A DNA stretch of 33,052 nucleotides from Actinomycetes bacterium (GCA_026708005.1 JAPOVR010000161.1:1-33052), one strand, 5' to 3'. Shown: positions 1 to 8,136, counted from the first letter of the stretch. Notes: generated from the letters alone by a model not told the origin. Numbers and translations: made by a program.

Positions 1-3
1 GCC

Positions 4-642
4 TCAGGCAACCGGCTCAGCCGCCAGGAACGACGGGCGGTTCGAGGCCCTGCCCTGCAGGAGCGCGGTCTTTGGGAAGCTGTCAAAGCCGAGCGGTAGG
101 CGCTTCCAGCGCCAGAGCACCGGAGCAACGCAGCAGTCAGCAATTGTGAACTCCCCGAGCACAGTGCCGTTGTCGGCGCAGAATGCCTCGAAGCGCTCAA
201 GGGCCGCTGCGGCCTGCTCGAGCGCTTGCCCGAGGCGATCCTGGTCGGCGTCCTCCCACCTGCCTCCGCCCTCATCCCAGTTGCCCGTCTCCATGAGCGC
301 GACACTCTCGGCTGGAGCGAGGGCCGGCCGAACATTGGTGGCCCACGCGTCGAGCGCCCAGTCGACTCCGGCGGCCGCCCCAGGCTCTGACGGGTAGAGG
401 TCATCGCGCTGCTCTCGGCGGGCCAGATACCGCAAGATCGCGTTCGACTCAGCGAGCATGACGCTGCCGTCAATCAGCGACGGCAAGCCCCCAAACGGGT
501 TGAGCTCGACGTAGTGAGACGGCCGTGGCCGCGTGAACGGCATATGGCGACGCTCCGCATCGAGCCCGAGCTCTGCCAGCAGGAACCGAACCTTCAGGCA
601 GTTGGACGAAACCGGGTGGTCGTAGAGAACGAGATCGGCCAT
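4..642 (-). CDS. Glutathione S-transferase family protein
   Basis: The protein has the two-part layout of soluble glutathione S-transferases. The N-terminal thioredoxin-like half begins MADLVLYDHPVSSNCLKVRF, with Ser12/Ser13 where the family carries its thiolate-activating residue, and includes the glutathione-binding ESNAI segment. The C-terminal half is helical with the usual IADCCVAPVLWRW-type stretch. At about 212 residues it is full length. The ATG at 642 is preferred over an in-frame GTG at 648 because the family normally starts a few residues before the first strand and because a TAGAGT hexamer lies 6 nt upstream, as for a leaderless message. Cytosolic; likely conjugates or isomerises an electrophile, or handles a ring-cleavage intermediate. 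The substrate cannot be told. It is divergent from the GAF gene. Confidence 0.85.
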   Translation of the reverse strand: MADLVLYDHPVSSNCLKVRFLLAELGLDAERRHMPFTRPRPSHYVELNPFGGLPSLIDGSVMLAESNAILRYLARREQRDDLYPSEPGAAAGVDWALDAWATNVRPALAPAESVALMETGNWDEGGGRWEDADQDRLGQALEQAAAALERFEAFCADNGTVLGEFTIADCCVAPVLWRWKRLPLGFDSFPKTALLQGRASNRPSFLAAEPVA

Positions 643-648
643 GGGCAC

Positions 649-654
649 ACTCTA
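649..654 (-). promoter_or_regulatory. Candidate -10 element of the GST gene (leaderless)
   Basis: On the minus strand TAGAGT sits exactly 6 nt before the ATG at 642. That spacing would place the transcription start at or next to the start codon. No Shine-Dalgarno sequence precedes this ATG. No clear -35 is visible. Confidence 0.3.
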
Positions 655-685
655 GAGCCTCGAGAGCGCATACGATACTGCTGCG

Positions 686-1141
686 ATGAGCCTCCAACCG
701 ATCATTGAGCAGCTGCACACCGAGCTCGGCGCGAGTCGTGTCACGCTTCGCCAACACGACCCTGACGCAACCGGTGACGGCGTCTTTCCTGTCACGCACG
801 AGGTGCTCGCGGACGGGGTCGAGTCGCTCATTGGGGTGAAGGCACCGAACATGCCGGGCCAGCCCGTGGTGCTCAAGATCTTGGAGGGTGAGCAGGTCGT
901 GCAACATGCTTGCCAGGAGGACTTCATTGGCGATGAGCCCTTCCACTCGATGTTAGAGCTGTACGGGGGCATGCGAGCTCAGATCGTGACGCCGGTGCGC
1001 ATTGATGGCGCAACCGTGGCGGTCATCTCAGTACACCAGCTCGGGAAAACCCGGGACTGGTCGAAAGCCGAGATCGAGTGCTGCCAGGCGGCGGCGACCC
1101 AGGTTCGCGCTGAGCTCGAGCTGGAATCGACGGGCGGCTGA
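686..1141 (+). CDS. GAF-domain-like protein
   Basis: A 151-residue single-domain protein. The pattern (an amphipathic first helix, a strand RVTLRQHD, a long middle segment, then QIVTPVRIDGATVAVISVHQLG and a final helix WSKAEIECCQAAATQVRAEL) is that of a GAF sensor domain. The DGATVAVISVH segment matches the typical GAF strand-turn-strand in which a conserved Gly-x-hydrophobic motif lies. No output domain is attached, so it may be a small-molecule-binding regulator or a stand-alone redox/ligand sensor. The start ATG has no Shine-Dalgarno, but GATACT occupies the -10 position for a leaderless transcript. Ligand unknown. Confidence 0.75.
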   Translation: MSLQPIIEQLHTELGASRVTLRQHDPDATGDGVFPVTHEVLADGVESLIGVKAPNMPGQPVVLKILEGEQVVQHACQEDFIGDEPFHSMLELYGGMRAQIVTPVRIDGATVAVISVHQLGKTRDWSKAEIECCQAAATQVRAELELESTGG

Positions 1142-1233
1142 CGAGCCGGCGTTGCGACCGCTCGCGCACCCAGCAGCGGCGGCAACGACCACCTGACGGG
1201 CAGCGGACGCCGAATCTCTGAGAAGATGAGGCC

Positions 1234-2637
1234 GTGCGTCTCACGGTCGACGCAAGCAAACGCCTCGCGGCCGAGCCCGGCTCAGGCCACAACCGGTGGC
1301 ATCCAGACATCGAGCCGATCGCCCGGGTGAAGCAGGCCGAGGACATCACAGTCGAGACACGCGATGGCATCGACGGCCAGCTCACGGCGACGAGCACGCA
1401 CGCGGACGCTGGGAGACTGGATCTCGGGCTCGGACATCCGCTGACTGGCCCGCTGTACGTCGAGGACGCAAGTCCGGGCGACGTGCTCGAGGTCGAGCTC
1501 GTGTCGTTCGAGGCCGCCAAGATGGGCTTCGCGGCCATCATCCCGGGGTTCGGCTTCCTCGCGGACCTCTTCACCGAGCCCTTCGTCGCTAAGTTCGAGC
1601 TCAAGGACGGGTTCGCGCACTCCCACGAGCTGCCCGGCGTCTCGGTCCCGGCTGACATGTTTCCTGGCGTCATCGGCATTACCCCATCCCACAAGGGTCT
1701 TGCGGAGATTCGCAGGCGCGAGGACGAGCTGAAGCAGCGAGGCGGTGCTGTTGCCGACCAGCTCCCCGAGGCCGCAGTCCCAGCGATCGCGGCGGACGGC
1801 ATACGAACGATCCCTCCCCGCGAGCTGGGAGGCAACATGGACACGCGCGGGTTGGTCGCAGGATCTCGAATCCTCTTCCCCGTGCAGGTGCCAGGCGCGC
1901 TGTTCTCGATCGGCGACCTCCACTTCGCCCAAGGAGACGGCGAGACCTGCGGTACAGGTATCGAGATGGCCGGTGCGGCCACCGTTCGCTTCCGGGTGAT
2001 CAAGCAGCCGAGCTGGCTTCCCTGCTTCCCGGCCTACTTCACACCTGAGCAGCGGCCGCGGCAGACTTTCGCGACCACGGGCATCTCGCTGGCCGATGAC
2101 GGGACGAACGAGGCCATGGACCTCACGCTCGCAACCCGCCGGGCGATCCTCGAGATGATCGACTGGCTCCAGCTCGAGCAGGGCCTGACCCGGGAAGCCG
2201 CGTACATCCTTGTCTCAGTCGCTGTCGACCTGCGGCTCTCTGAGATTGTCGATGTACCGAACCCGATGGTCTCGGCCGTTGTGCCGCTCGATATCTTCGA
2301 GGCGCCGACCCGCGAGTCCGTCGTGCGCGCCCGCCGCCGCGCAGAGGCCGCGGGAGGGCTGTCAACCGAGCGCCGACGTGAGGACGCGCTCGTCCGACGG
2401 CTTGACAACGCCCGCCGCGACGCCGACGTCTGGCGAACCGACGCCGCGGTCGCAGAGCTGCTCGATGGTGAGTCGCTGGCTACACTGCAGGAGACGTCGT
2501 TCCTTAACCGCGAGCCCGGCAGTGAGGCACAGGCCAGGTTGGACAGCCGCGTCGATGAGCTCGAGGGAGAGCTCGAGAAGTGCCGGCGACGCCAACGGGC
2601 GCTCAACGCCTACGCCGAAGCGCTCGACCGCCTGTAG
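1234..2637 (+). CDS. Acetamidase/formamidase family protein with C-terminal coiled-coil extension
   Basis: Acetamidase/formamidase (FmdA/AmdA) fold enzymes hydrolyse short amides to the acid plus ammonia in the cytosol. Family hallmarks seen here are GGNMDTRGL (residues 199-207), GDLHFAQGDGE (227-237) and the C-terminal VSVAVDLRLSEIVDVPNPMV stretch (about 328-347). The start is the GTG at 1234, preceded by GATGAGG. The protein is 467 residues; the catalytic domain ends near residue 356. The remaining 111 residues are Arg/Glu/Ala-rich and predicted to be helical, with a heptad-like stretch at the end (RVDELEGELEKCRRRQRAL). This tail is not part of the usual family architecture. The gene stands alone downstream of the GAF gene. 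The substrate is uncertain; the amide-hydrolase family assignment is firm. Confidence 0.88.
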   Translation: MRLTVDASKRLAAEPGSGHNRWHPDIEPIARVKQAEDITVETRDGIDGQLTATSTHADAGRLDLGLGHPLTGPLYVEDASPGDVLEVELVSFEAAKMGFAAIIPGFGFLADLFTEPFVAKFELKDGFAHSHELPGVSVPADMFPGVIGITPSHKGLAEIRRREDELKQRGGAVADQLPEAAVPAIAADGIRTIPPRELGGNMDTRGLVAGSRILFPVQVPGALFSIGDLHFAQGDGETCGTGIEMAGAATVRFRVIKQPSWLPCFPAYFTPEQRPRQTFATTGISLADDGTNEAMDLTLATRRAILEMIDWLQLEQGLTREAAYILVSVAVDLRLSEIVDVPNPMVSAVVPLDIFEAPTRESVVRARRRAEAAGGLSTERRREDALVRRLDNARRDADVWRTDAAVAELLDGESLATLQETSFLNREPGSEAQARLDSRVDELEGELEKCRRRQRALNAYAEALDRL

Positions 2638-2652
2638 CTCGACCGCCTCTAG
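2623..2652 (+). repeat. 15-bp tandem duplication covering a stop codon
   Basis: The last 15 bases of the acetamidase gene (CTCGACCGCCTGTAG) are repeated immediately downstream with a single G-to-C change (ending CTCTAG). The gene therefore ends in two adjacent, in-frame copies of its own stop region. This is a recent slippage-type duplication with no coding effect. Confidence 0.85.
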
Positions 2653-3033
2653 GCAGAGAGCTCGTCCGCGCCCGCCCCCAATAGCGGGCCGACGATGTGA
2701 TCCCTTCCTACTCTGGTACGCCGAGGCGAGCGCGCCTCCCGCAAGGCGCCTGCAAGCAGCCCTCATACCGAGCCCCGCCAACCACTGCTCCCTCGCACCG
2801 ACGCCCAGCGCAGGCTTCCTCTCACCCCTTGCCCTCTTCGGCCGTGCCATTTGGGGCCACGGCGCCTCTCAGCCGCCCCTGGGCCGGCCGCTTGCCTCCC
2901 TCCGGTCTTGAACGCTAGCCAGCCACGCCGCGGGCAGACCGAGGCGACAGCGCGGGCCCGCCCGGCCTCAGCGGCGCACAAGGCTGACCGGACGGGCCGA
3001 GACCCGCCGGGTCAGGAGACGGCTGCTCTCTGG
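2653..3033. other. Intergenic region between convergent genes
   Basis: About 380 bp between the acetamidase (+) and the cyclase (-). It holds a GC hairpin near its left end. The rest contains several GC-rich open frames without a start signal or protein-like composition. A TTTGGGGCCAC string near 2849 resembles the core of the two-copy repeat at 4969 and 16143 but the match does not extend. No gene is supported. Confidence 0.6.
2670..2689 (+). terminator. GC hairpin downstream of the acetamidase gene
   Basis: GCCCGC (2670-2675) and GCGGGC (2684-2689) form a perfect 6-bp stem with an 8-nt loop, 33 bp after the stop codon. There is no U-tract, so intrinsic termination is only possible, as is common in high-GC actinobacteria. 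Confidence 0.35.
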
Positions 3034-3993
3034 CTAGTCCTTGAGCGGAACCGCGTAGACCGGCATAGGCGCGCCGGTCGCGCCCCGGAGCTTCAGCGGG
3101 AACCCGAGGAACGCGAACTCATACTGCTTCTCGACAGCAAGCTCGCGTAAATCGACGATCTCGATGATCTGCGCCCCAGCGGTCGCGAACATGTAGGCGT
3201 GCACGGGCAGGAAGGAGTTCGGCTCCTTCATCGGCATCACCTCAAGACCGATCGTGTCACCGGCGATGCACATCGCGCCGGCCTCCTCGCAGAGCCACTT
3301 CGCGGCGCCAAGGCCGATGCCCGGCGAGTGGTCGAGGTAGCCGTGGAAGTCTGGCCACACGGTCATCCGCCCCATGTTGACGCAGACGACATCGCCCTTC
3401 TTGAACTCGATGCCCGCCTCAGCGGCAGCTCGCTGGCAGTCCTCGGGCGTGACCTCGTAGCTATCCGGCAAGCACTCGACGCCGTGCAGACCCGCGACGT
3501 CGAGCAGCACACCCCGGGCGATGACCGGCGGATAGTGCTCGAGGCCGCCCTTGTTCCAGATGCGGCTGCCAAGATGCTCGTCCGCTGTCCATCCGTTCCA
3601 GAACACACCGTAATGGCCGAGGTGGTTGAGGGTGTCGATGTGCGTACCGCAGTGCGTGTACATGTGAATCGAGTCGCCGCAGTAGCTGTAGGCCTCATGA
3701 ACGTCGGATCCGACCCCCGAGAGGTTGTCATTGACCGAACCCTGGGGCGTGTGGGTCATCCAGATCTCGTACTTCGGGTCGCCGGCGGCCAGCCACGATG
3801 GCATGCCGATGAAGTAGTCGACGTTGCAGTCGAAGACGTGGCGCGCGTCAAGGTGTTCGAGGATCGCTCTGTTCGTGTCGGGGGTCATCATGTTGAGGCG
3901 CCCGATCTCATCGTCTTCGCCCCATGGGCTCTTCGAGACCTTGAGCCCGTCCCGCTCGAGGATCGGCTCAGGAACGAGTTCAGGATCGGCCAT
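3034..3993 (-). CDS. Cyclase family protein (metal-dependent kynurenine-formamidase-like hydrolase)
   Basis: Members of this fold are metal-dependent hydrolases that open cyclic amides or cleave formamides (for example isatin hydrolase and bacterial kynurenine formamidase). The diagnostic HCGTHIDTLNH motif is intact at residues 114-124 (His114, His118, Asp120, His124 as predicted metal/catalytic residues). ATG 3993 is chosen over upstream in-frame starts because it is preceded by a strong AAGGAGGT Shine-Dalgarno at ideal spacing; an earlier start would run into the nitrilase gene. Length 319 residues, slightly longer than the 210-260 residues of the smallest members but usual for this subfamily. 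It lies 13 bp downstream of the nitrilase gene and is likely co-transcribed with it, suggesting consecutive C-N bond hydrolyses. Substrate unknown. Confidence 0.87.
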   Translation of the reverse strand: MADPELVPEPILERDGLKVSKSPWGEDDEIGRLNMMTPDTNRAILEHLDARHVFDCNVDYFIGMPSWLAAGDPKYEIWMTHTPQGSVNDNLSGVGSDVHEAYSYCGDSIHMYTHCGTHIDTLNHLGHYGVFWNGWTADEHLGSRIWNKGGLEHYPPVIARGVLLDVAGLHGVECLPDSYEVTPEDCQRAAAEAGIEFKKGDVVCVNMGRMTVWPDFHGYLDHSPGIGLGAAKWLCEEAGAMCIAGDTIGLEVMPMKEPNSFLPVHAYMFATAGAQIIEIVDLRELAVEKQYEFAFLGFPLKLRGATGAPMPVYAVPLKD

Positions 3994-4006
3994 GGTGGAA
4001 ACCTCC

Positions 4007-4850
4007 TTACGGGTGGTGGACAGCGATCGGCTCCTCGACCAGCCGGCCGTAGAGCTCCGGGCGCCGGTGACCAAAGAGAGACATCTCGTACTCGCCCGGC
4101 AACGGGATGATGTCCTTCACACGCGCGTCTGCCGGGTCGATCTCGGCGATGAGCAGATCCTCGCTGATCGCGTCGGCCTCAGCGACGCGCGAGCCCGTGG
4201 GCGCCAAGATCTGACTCCAGCCACAGACCTCCGCCGTCCGCTCGACGCCGACCCGATTGGACGTAAGCAGGAAGACGCGGTTCTCCAGCGCGCGTGCCCG
4301 GGTGATGAACTCGGCGTTCGCACGCGCTGCGAGCGGCCAGTTCGTGGGATGAGCGATGAGCTCCGCGCCTGCGAGAGCGCAGGCACGCGACACCTCGGGG
4401 AAGCGGAGGTCGTAGCAGATCTGGATACCGATGCTTCCGATTGGCGTCTCGAACGGCTCGAACAGCCTGTCCCCAGCAGCGACAAATCGATCGACACCCA
4501 GAAATGGCAAGTGGGACTTGTCGTAGAACCCAATCAGTCCCTTGGGCCCGACGAGAACCGCCCCATTCCGGAGGAGGTCCCCCCTCACGGGCGAGCAGCC
4601 CACACACCGCATGGATTCTCAGCCGGGTGCACGCCTCTTCGATCGTGGAGACGGCGAGACCAGGCACCTCCTGCGCGAATCTCCGGGCCTCCTCGAGACT
4701 CTCGAGCACGTAGCCGGTGACAGCGCACTCGGGCAGAACAAGCAGCCAAGTACCTGCCGCAGCCGCCTCCTCGAGCCGAGCGACGATGGTTTCGAGGTTG
4801 CGATCGATCTCGCCGAGCGTGGGCTCGGTCTGCGCGACGGCGACGAGCAT
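4007..4850 (-). CDS. Nitrilase/omega-amidase family hydrolase, frameshifted
   Basis: A carbon-nitrogen hydrolase whose reading frame is split. The first part (from ATG 4850, MLVAVAQTEPTLG) and the second part (from about 4580 leftwards) lie in different frames but together give one continuous nitrilase of about 280 residues. The whole catalytic triad is present: Glu41 (LPECAVTGY), Lys111 (FYDKSHLPF) and Cys145 (QICYDLRFPE). The break falls at a run of six C (six G in the coding strand) at 4579-4584; removing one base restores the full frame. This is either a sequencing/assembly homopolymer error or a very recent mutation. A TAGACT hexamer about 10 nt upstream of the ATG could be a -10. It is followed closely by the cyclase gene. 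The family acts on nitriles, omega-amides or N-carbamoyl compounds; the motifs fit an amidase better than a true nitrilase. Confidence 0.82.
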
Positions 4851-5270
4851 CGGCGCGCCCAGTCTAGCGAGCCGACTCGCTGCGTTAGCCCGCGCGGATA
4901 GACCGGCGCCGCACAACAGACACAGGCTCGTGCGAGAGCCAACCCAGGCCGACAGGCACAAGCCGCCAAAACCGCAGTAGACTCGAAAGTGGGTGGTGGC
5001 TTGGGGTGGCCCCAAAGGCGAGTTCGGTTGTTGTCTTAGCTGAATACAAACAGAGATGGCGGCCTGAGCCGATCGCCGAGAACGCCCCCGTCATCCAGCG
5101 TCTGCTCTCGGAGTCCACATCGAGCGCGAGGCCGTGGCTTCGAGCGGGAGGCCGCCGCCCTCAGACAGAGCGACCCTCCACGGCCGCCGGGAGCACGGTC
5201 TGTCGCGCGGTGTGAGCAACACCCGACACGACCGATGGCTGCCTGATCGGGGCGAGCTACGCCGGCGTGC
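4851..5270. other. Intergenic region with one copy of a two-copy repeat
   Basis: About 420 bp between the nitrilase start and the end of the FAD oxidoreductase gene, both on the minus strand. It should contain the promoter of the nitrilase-cyclase pair. It contains a copy of a dispersed repeat (4969-5022). No gene is supported in either strand. Confidence 0.6.
4969..5022 (-). repeat. Dispersed intergenic repeat type 2, copy 1
   Basis: Read on the minus strand, this stretch matches 16143-16195 on the plus strand. The shared core is TTGGGGCCACCCC, three variable bases, CCACCACCC, then CT.TCG with a TACT block, without gaps over about 40 positions. The core includes a short inverted repeat, TTGGGG/CCCCAA here. 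Both copies lie in gene-free DNA upstream or downstream of catabolic genes. Confidence 0.6.
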
Positions 5271-6464
5271 TCACACGACGTTCAGCTCGGCCCGCGGAAC
5301 ACCGCTCGCGAATCGCTCGATGCCAAACGGTTTCAGATCGAAGGTCGGCGCAAGGCCAAGCGCGAGCTCCGCGAGGTGCTCGCCGATCACCGGTCCCTGC
5401 TGGAATCCATGCCCAGAGAAGCCCGTTGCGTAGAGCAGACCGAGCGGGTCGGCGACCTGCCCAACAACCGCGTTGTGGTCGGGGCTGTTCTCGTAGAGGC
5501 CCCACCAGCCACCGCGGACGGAGAGCTCGGCCATCGCCGGCAGACGTGCGGCAGCAACAGGTGCAATATCCTCGAGCGTCTGCTCCCGTCCGCCGAAGAG
5601 GACACCGTCGCCCTCGCGGTGCAGGTAAAAGCCGCTCCCGAAGTCGATTGTCAGCGGAAGCTCGTGGACAAGCGGATCGGGCCCCGTGAACCAAATATAG
5701 CGTTTCTCAGGCTCCACGGGGATCTCGACGCCCGCCGACGCCGCCAGGTCACGCGACCAGACGCCCGCACACAGGATCACCCGCTCCGTGCCAACCACCC
5801 CGTCGGCCGTTTGGATGCCGTTCACCCGCCCACCCTCCGCCAGAACGCGCTCAACGACAGCACCCTGCACGATCAGCGCACCCGCGTCAGCCGCAGCCCG
5901 TGCATACCCCTGGACAGCAGCCTCAGGCGTCGCGTAGCCGTCGATCGGACAGAAGGTTGCCCCCACCAGGTCATCGACGATGATGCCGGGCACGATCTCC
6001 GCAGCCTCGGGCGGCTCGAGCCACCGGGATGGCACGCCGAGCGACTGCTGAACGTCGAGAGAGCGCTGGAACGCTACCGCGTCGGCCTCACCGTCGAGTA
6101 GGAAGAGGTAGCCCCACTGCTTGTAGTCGATCTCGCCGCCGGGCTCCTCCTCGAAGCGCTCGAATCGACGGATGCACTCCAGGGCGATCCGCACGTTGAG
6201 CTCGTCCGAGAACTGTGCACGAATGCCGCCGGCCGCCTTGCTGGTCGAGCCGCACGCGAGGGTCCCGCGTTCGAGCAGCAGAGCGCTCTCACACCCGAGC
6301 TTCGTCAGGTAGTAGAGCGCGCTCGCACCCATGATGCCGCCCCCCACGACCACCACGTCGGCCTGTGAGGGCAGCGTGACGCGAGCTGCGCTCACGCTCT
6401 CACCCGGAGCGGACCTCTCCGTGGACTCCACGGGCCCGTCTCTGCCACAGCGTTGGCTGGCCAC
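5271..6464 (-). CDS. FAD-dependent oxidoreductase, DAO family (sarcosine/glycine oxidase-like)
   Basis: The protein belongs to the D-amino-acid oxidase / sarcosine oxidase beta-subunit family: FAD-dependent oxidation of a secondary or primary amine carbon to an imine. The dinucleotide-binding motif VVVVGGGIMGAS lies at residues 37-48, followed by LLLERGTLACGSTSKAAGGIRAQF, typical of covalent or tight FAD binding in this family. The C-terminal YATGFSGHGFQQGPVIGEHLAEL is the second FAD-contacting motif. No early ATG exists. The GTG at 6464 gives 397 residues; a GTG at 6395 (VSAARVTLPSQADV) gives about 374 and fits family length better. It lies upstream of the nitrilase and cyclase on the same strand, but a 420-bp gap makes co-transcription uncertain. 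Substrate unknown; an N-methyl or amino acid derivative is likely. Confidence 0.88.
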   Translation of the reverse strand: MASQRCGRDGPVESTERSAPGESVSAARVTLPSQADVVVVGGGIMGASALYYLTKLGCESALLLERGTLACGSTSKAAGGIRAQFSDELNVRIALECIRRFERFEEEPGGEIDYKQWGYLFLLDGEADAVAFQRSLDVQQSLGVPSRWLEPPEAAEIVPGIIVDDLVGATFCPIDGYATPEAAVQGYARAAADAGALIVQGAVVERVLAEGGRVNGIQTADGVVGTERVILCAGVWSRDLAASAGVEIPVEPEKRYIWFTGPDPLVHELPLTIDFGSGFYLHREGDGVLFGGREQTLEDIAPVAAARLPAMAELSVRGGWWGLYENSPDHNAVVGQVADPLGLLYATGFSGHGFQQGPVIGEHLAELALGLAPTFDLKPFGIERFASGVPRAELNVV

Positions 6465-6761
6465 TGCGGACGTCCCGCGACAAGGCCTCCCCGCGGGTGC
6501 TCACAGGCGCCGGCCGCGCCAGCGAGCGTACCCGCCATGTGAGCTCAGGCAGCCAACCATCCAGCTCTGAATCCTACGATGTCGCTCCATTCGGGTCCTC
6601 TTGGAGGCAGGGGCACCGGGGAAATCTGGTCCCAGAGCGGGTCGGATTGGGCTGCAGGGTCATCTCGGCGCTTCCTGCCGCAATCCATTTGCCTGGGCCA
6701 CCTTCGCGCCCAGCGAAGCGGTACAGCCACACAGAACTGTGGAGTAGCTGCGAGGCGCTCT

Positions 6762-6850
6762 TGTGACAGTGTGTGCGAAATCCGTGCGCTCTGCTGGGCT
6801 ACCCTCCCCCCGGGTGGTGGGTGGAGGGCGGCCTGCCCTTCGTCGCGACC
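6762..6850 (+). repeat. Dispersed intergenic element type 1, copy A
   Basis: One of three related copies (others at 9484-9570 and, inverted, 32318-32402). It starts TGTGACAG, and 35 bases later has the core GGCTACCCTCCCCC, followed by a G-rich arm (GGGTGGTGGG, then GGAGGGCGG) and CTGCCCTTCG. This copy has six C where the others have five, and one of the G runs is shortened to GG, so its quadruplex potential is weaker. The alignment with the other copies over the first 35 bases is ungapped. Confidence 0.8.
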
Positions 6851-6853
6851 GGG

Positions 6854-6880
6854 CCGAGCCAGACCACCCGAGCCAGACCA
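6854..6880 (+). repeat. 13-bp direct repeat next to element copy A
   Basis: CCGAGCCAGACCA occurs at 6854-6866 and again at 6868-6880, separated by one base. It abuts the right end of the dispersed element. Confidence 0.8.
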
Positions 6881-7007
6881 TCGGTCGTGCCAGGCCGGCC
6901 GCCCTCGACCAGGGCGAGCGACGCCGCCCCTGGGTGGCGGAAGCGGCGATAAGCGCGGTTACTTCGGTGTCGGGTGCGCCGCGCCTGCCCGGGATGGCCC
7001 CTCGGCA

Positions 7008-7961
7008 CTACTTCAGCGCCAGCGCGTTCGGGGGGCTACCAACGCCCCCGCCAAGCCGCAGTGGCGCCGAGGTGAGCAGGAATTCGTACCGGCCGTCCGC
7101 CGCACAGTCGTGCGCGAGATGCTGGACGTCCCAGAGCTCTCCCAGCGGCACGCCCAAGAGCGCAATGAGCGAACGATGGAGCGCTAGATCGCAGCCCTTG
7201 CCGTGATGGCCGGCCTCGAGAGCCGGATTGTCGGCGGCCACAGCCGCGATGCGGTTGTCCCACAGGAATGCGGGAATATCGTCACCGTAGAGGCCCGGGC
7301 TGCCAGGGCGCACGAGCTCTGCATACTCTTCCCGCTCGCACTGGTGGAGGCGCTCGTAGGCTTCCACCCAGCCCGTGCGCAGGATGAGGATGTCACCGCC
7401 TCGGATCTCGACTCCCTGCTCGCCCGCGATGCGCTCGATCACGTCAGGCCCGATCGCAAAGAACTCGAACGGGTCGATGCTGCCCCCAGCACGCTCAGCC
7501 GAAGCCAGGACGTCGATCAGGACGCCGCGGCCCACGATTCCGCGCTCTCCCCACTTCTCGATGCCGAGTCGGCCTGCTCCTGGCTGAGACACCTCAGCCA
7601 GCGAGGCGCCATTGTAGAACCCTACGTCGGGGGCGGCAATGTGGCGCAAGCCGTCCCACTGACTCGACGCCTGCGGCCAAAAGCTGTCCACGTAGTCGTC
7701 GATCGCAACCCCTGGGTACTTCTCGAACACCGTGTGGCGGACGGTCCCCCGCAGGAAGAACGCTGGCGACGGGAGCGACAGATCCCAGTTCAGTGCAAAG
7801 ACCACGCCACGCTTGACCAATGCGGCCGCGGCACGAACGTCGGCGTCCGTGATGAAGTTGACGGTCCCCAGCTCATCGTCATCGCCGAAGACTCCCCACG
7901 ATGATCCCGGCGGCGCACCTTCACGCACGGGCAGCTCGCTGAAGCCTGGGTATTCAGCCAC
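7008..7961 (-). CDS. Cyclase family protein with variant active-site motif
   Basis: A second member of the cyclase (kynurenine-formamidase-like) fold, 317 residues, starting with GTG at 7961. The N-terminal SSWGVFGDDDELGTVNFIT is the family's substrate-loop motif, also visible in the first cyclase as SPWGEDDEIGRLNMMT. The metal motif HxGTHxDxxxH is replaced by SSQWDGLRH (99-107): the two first His residues are gone, while Asp103 and His107 remain. This Q-W-D variant exists in a subgroup of the family, so the protein may still bind a metal with other ligands, or act differently. It is divergent from the PuuE-like gene with a 175-bp gap; the pair could share a regulatory region. Substrate unknown. 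Confidence 0.82.
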   Translation of the reverse strand: MAEYPGFSELPVREGAPPGSSWGVFGDDDELGTVNFITDADVRAAAALVKRGVVFALNWDLSLPSPAFFLRGTVRHTVFEKYPGVAIDDYVDSFWPQASSQWDGLRHIAAPDVGFYNGASLAEVSQPGAGRLGIEKWGERGIVGRGVLIDVLASAERAGGSIDPFEFFAIGPDVIERIAGEQGVEIRGGDILILRTGWVEAYERLHQCEREEYAELVRPGSPGLYGDDIPAFLWDNRIAAVAADNPALEAGHHGKGCDLALHRSLIALLGVPLGELWDVQHLAHDCAADGRYEFLLTSAPLRLGGGVGSPPNALALK

Positions 7962-8136
7962 TGCTCAGCGCACGCTCGAGCAGGATGCACGTGCACTGCG
8001 CACCACCACCGAGCCGGTGGCAGGCGCCGCAGCCCAACGAGGGCTGGGCGGCAGCGTCCGTCCCATCGGCGATCGTTCGTGCAGGCGCAGGCATGCGCAC
8101 AGACTAACGCCGCGCTCGGCAAGAAGGGAGGACACG

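Larger units (their letters stand above)
6465..7007. other. Intergenic region with dispersed element copy A and hairpins
   Basis: About 540 bp between two minus-strand genes. It contains copy A of the three-copy element (6762-6850), a 13-bp direct repeat right after it (6854-6880), and hairpins at 6727-6742 (CCACA/TGTGG), 6900-6916 (CGCCCT/AGGGCG) and 6924-6940 (CCGCC/GGCGG). No open frame here has coding character. Confidence 0.6.

Noticed and set aside
1023-2003. Minus-strand frame of 326 codons antisense to the acetamidase gene
   Set aside because: Ser/Arg/Pro-rich product without domains; the plus-strand gene has clear family motifs.
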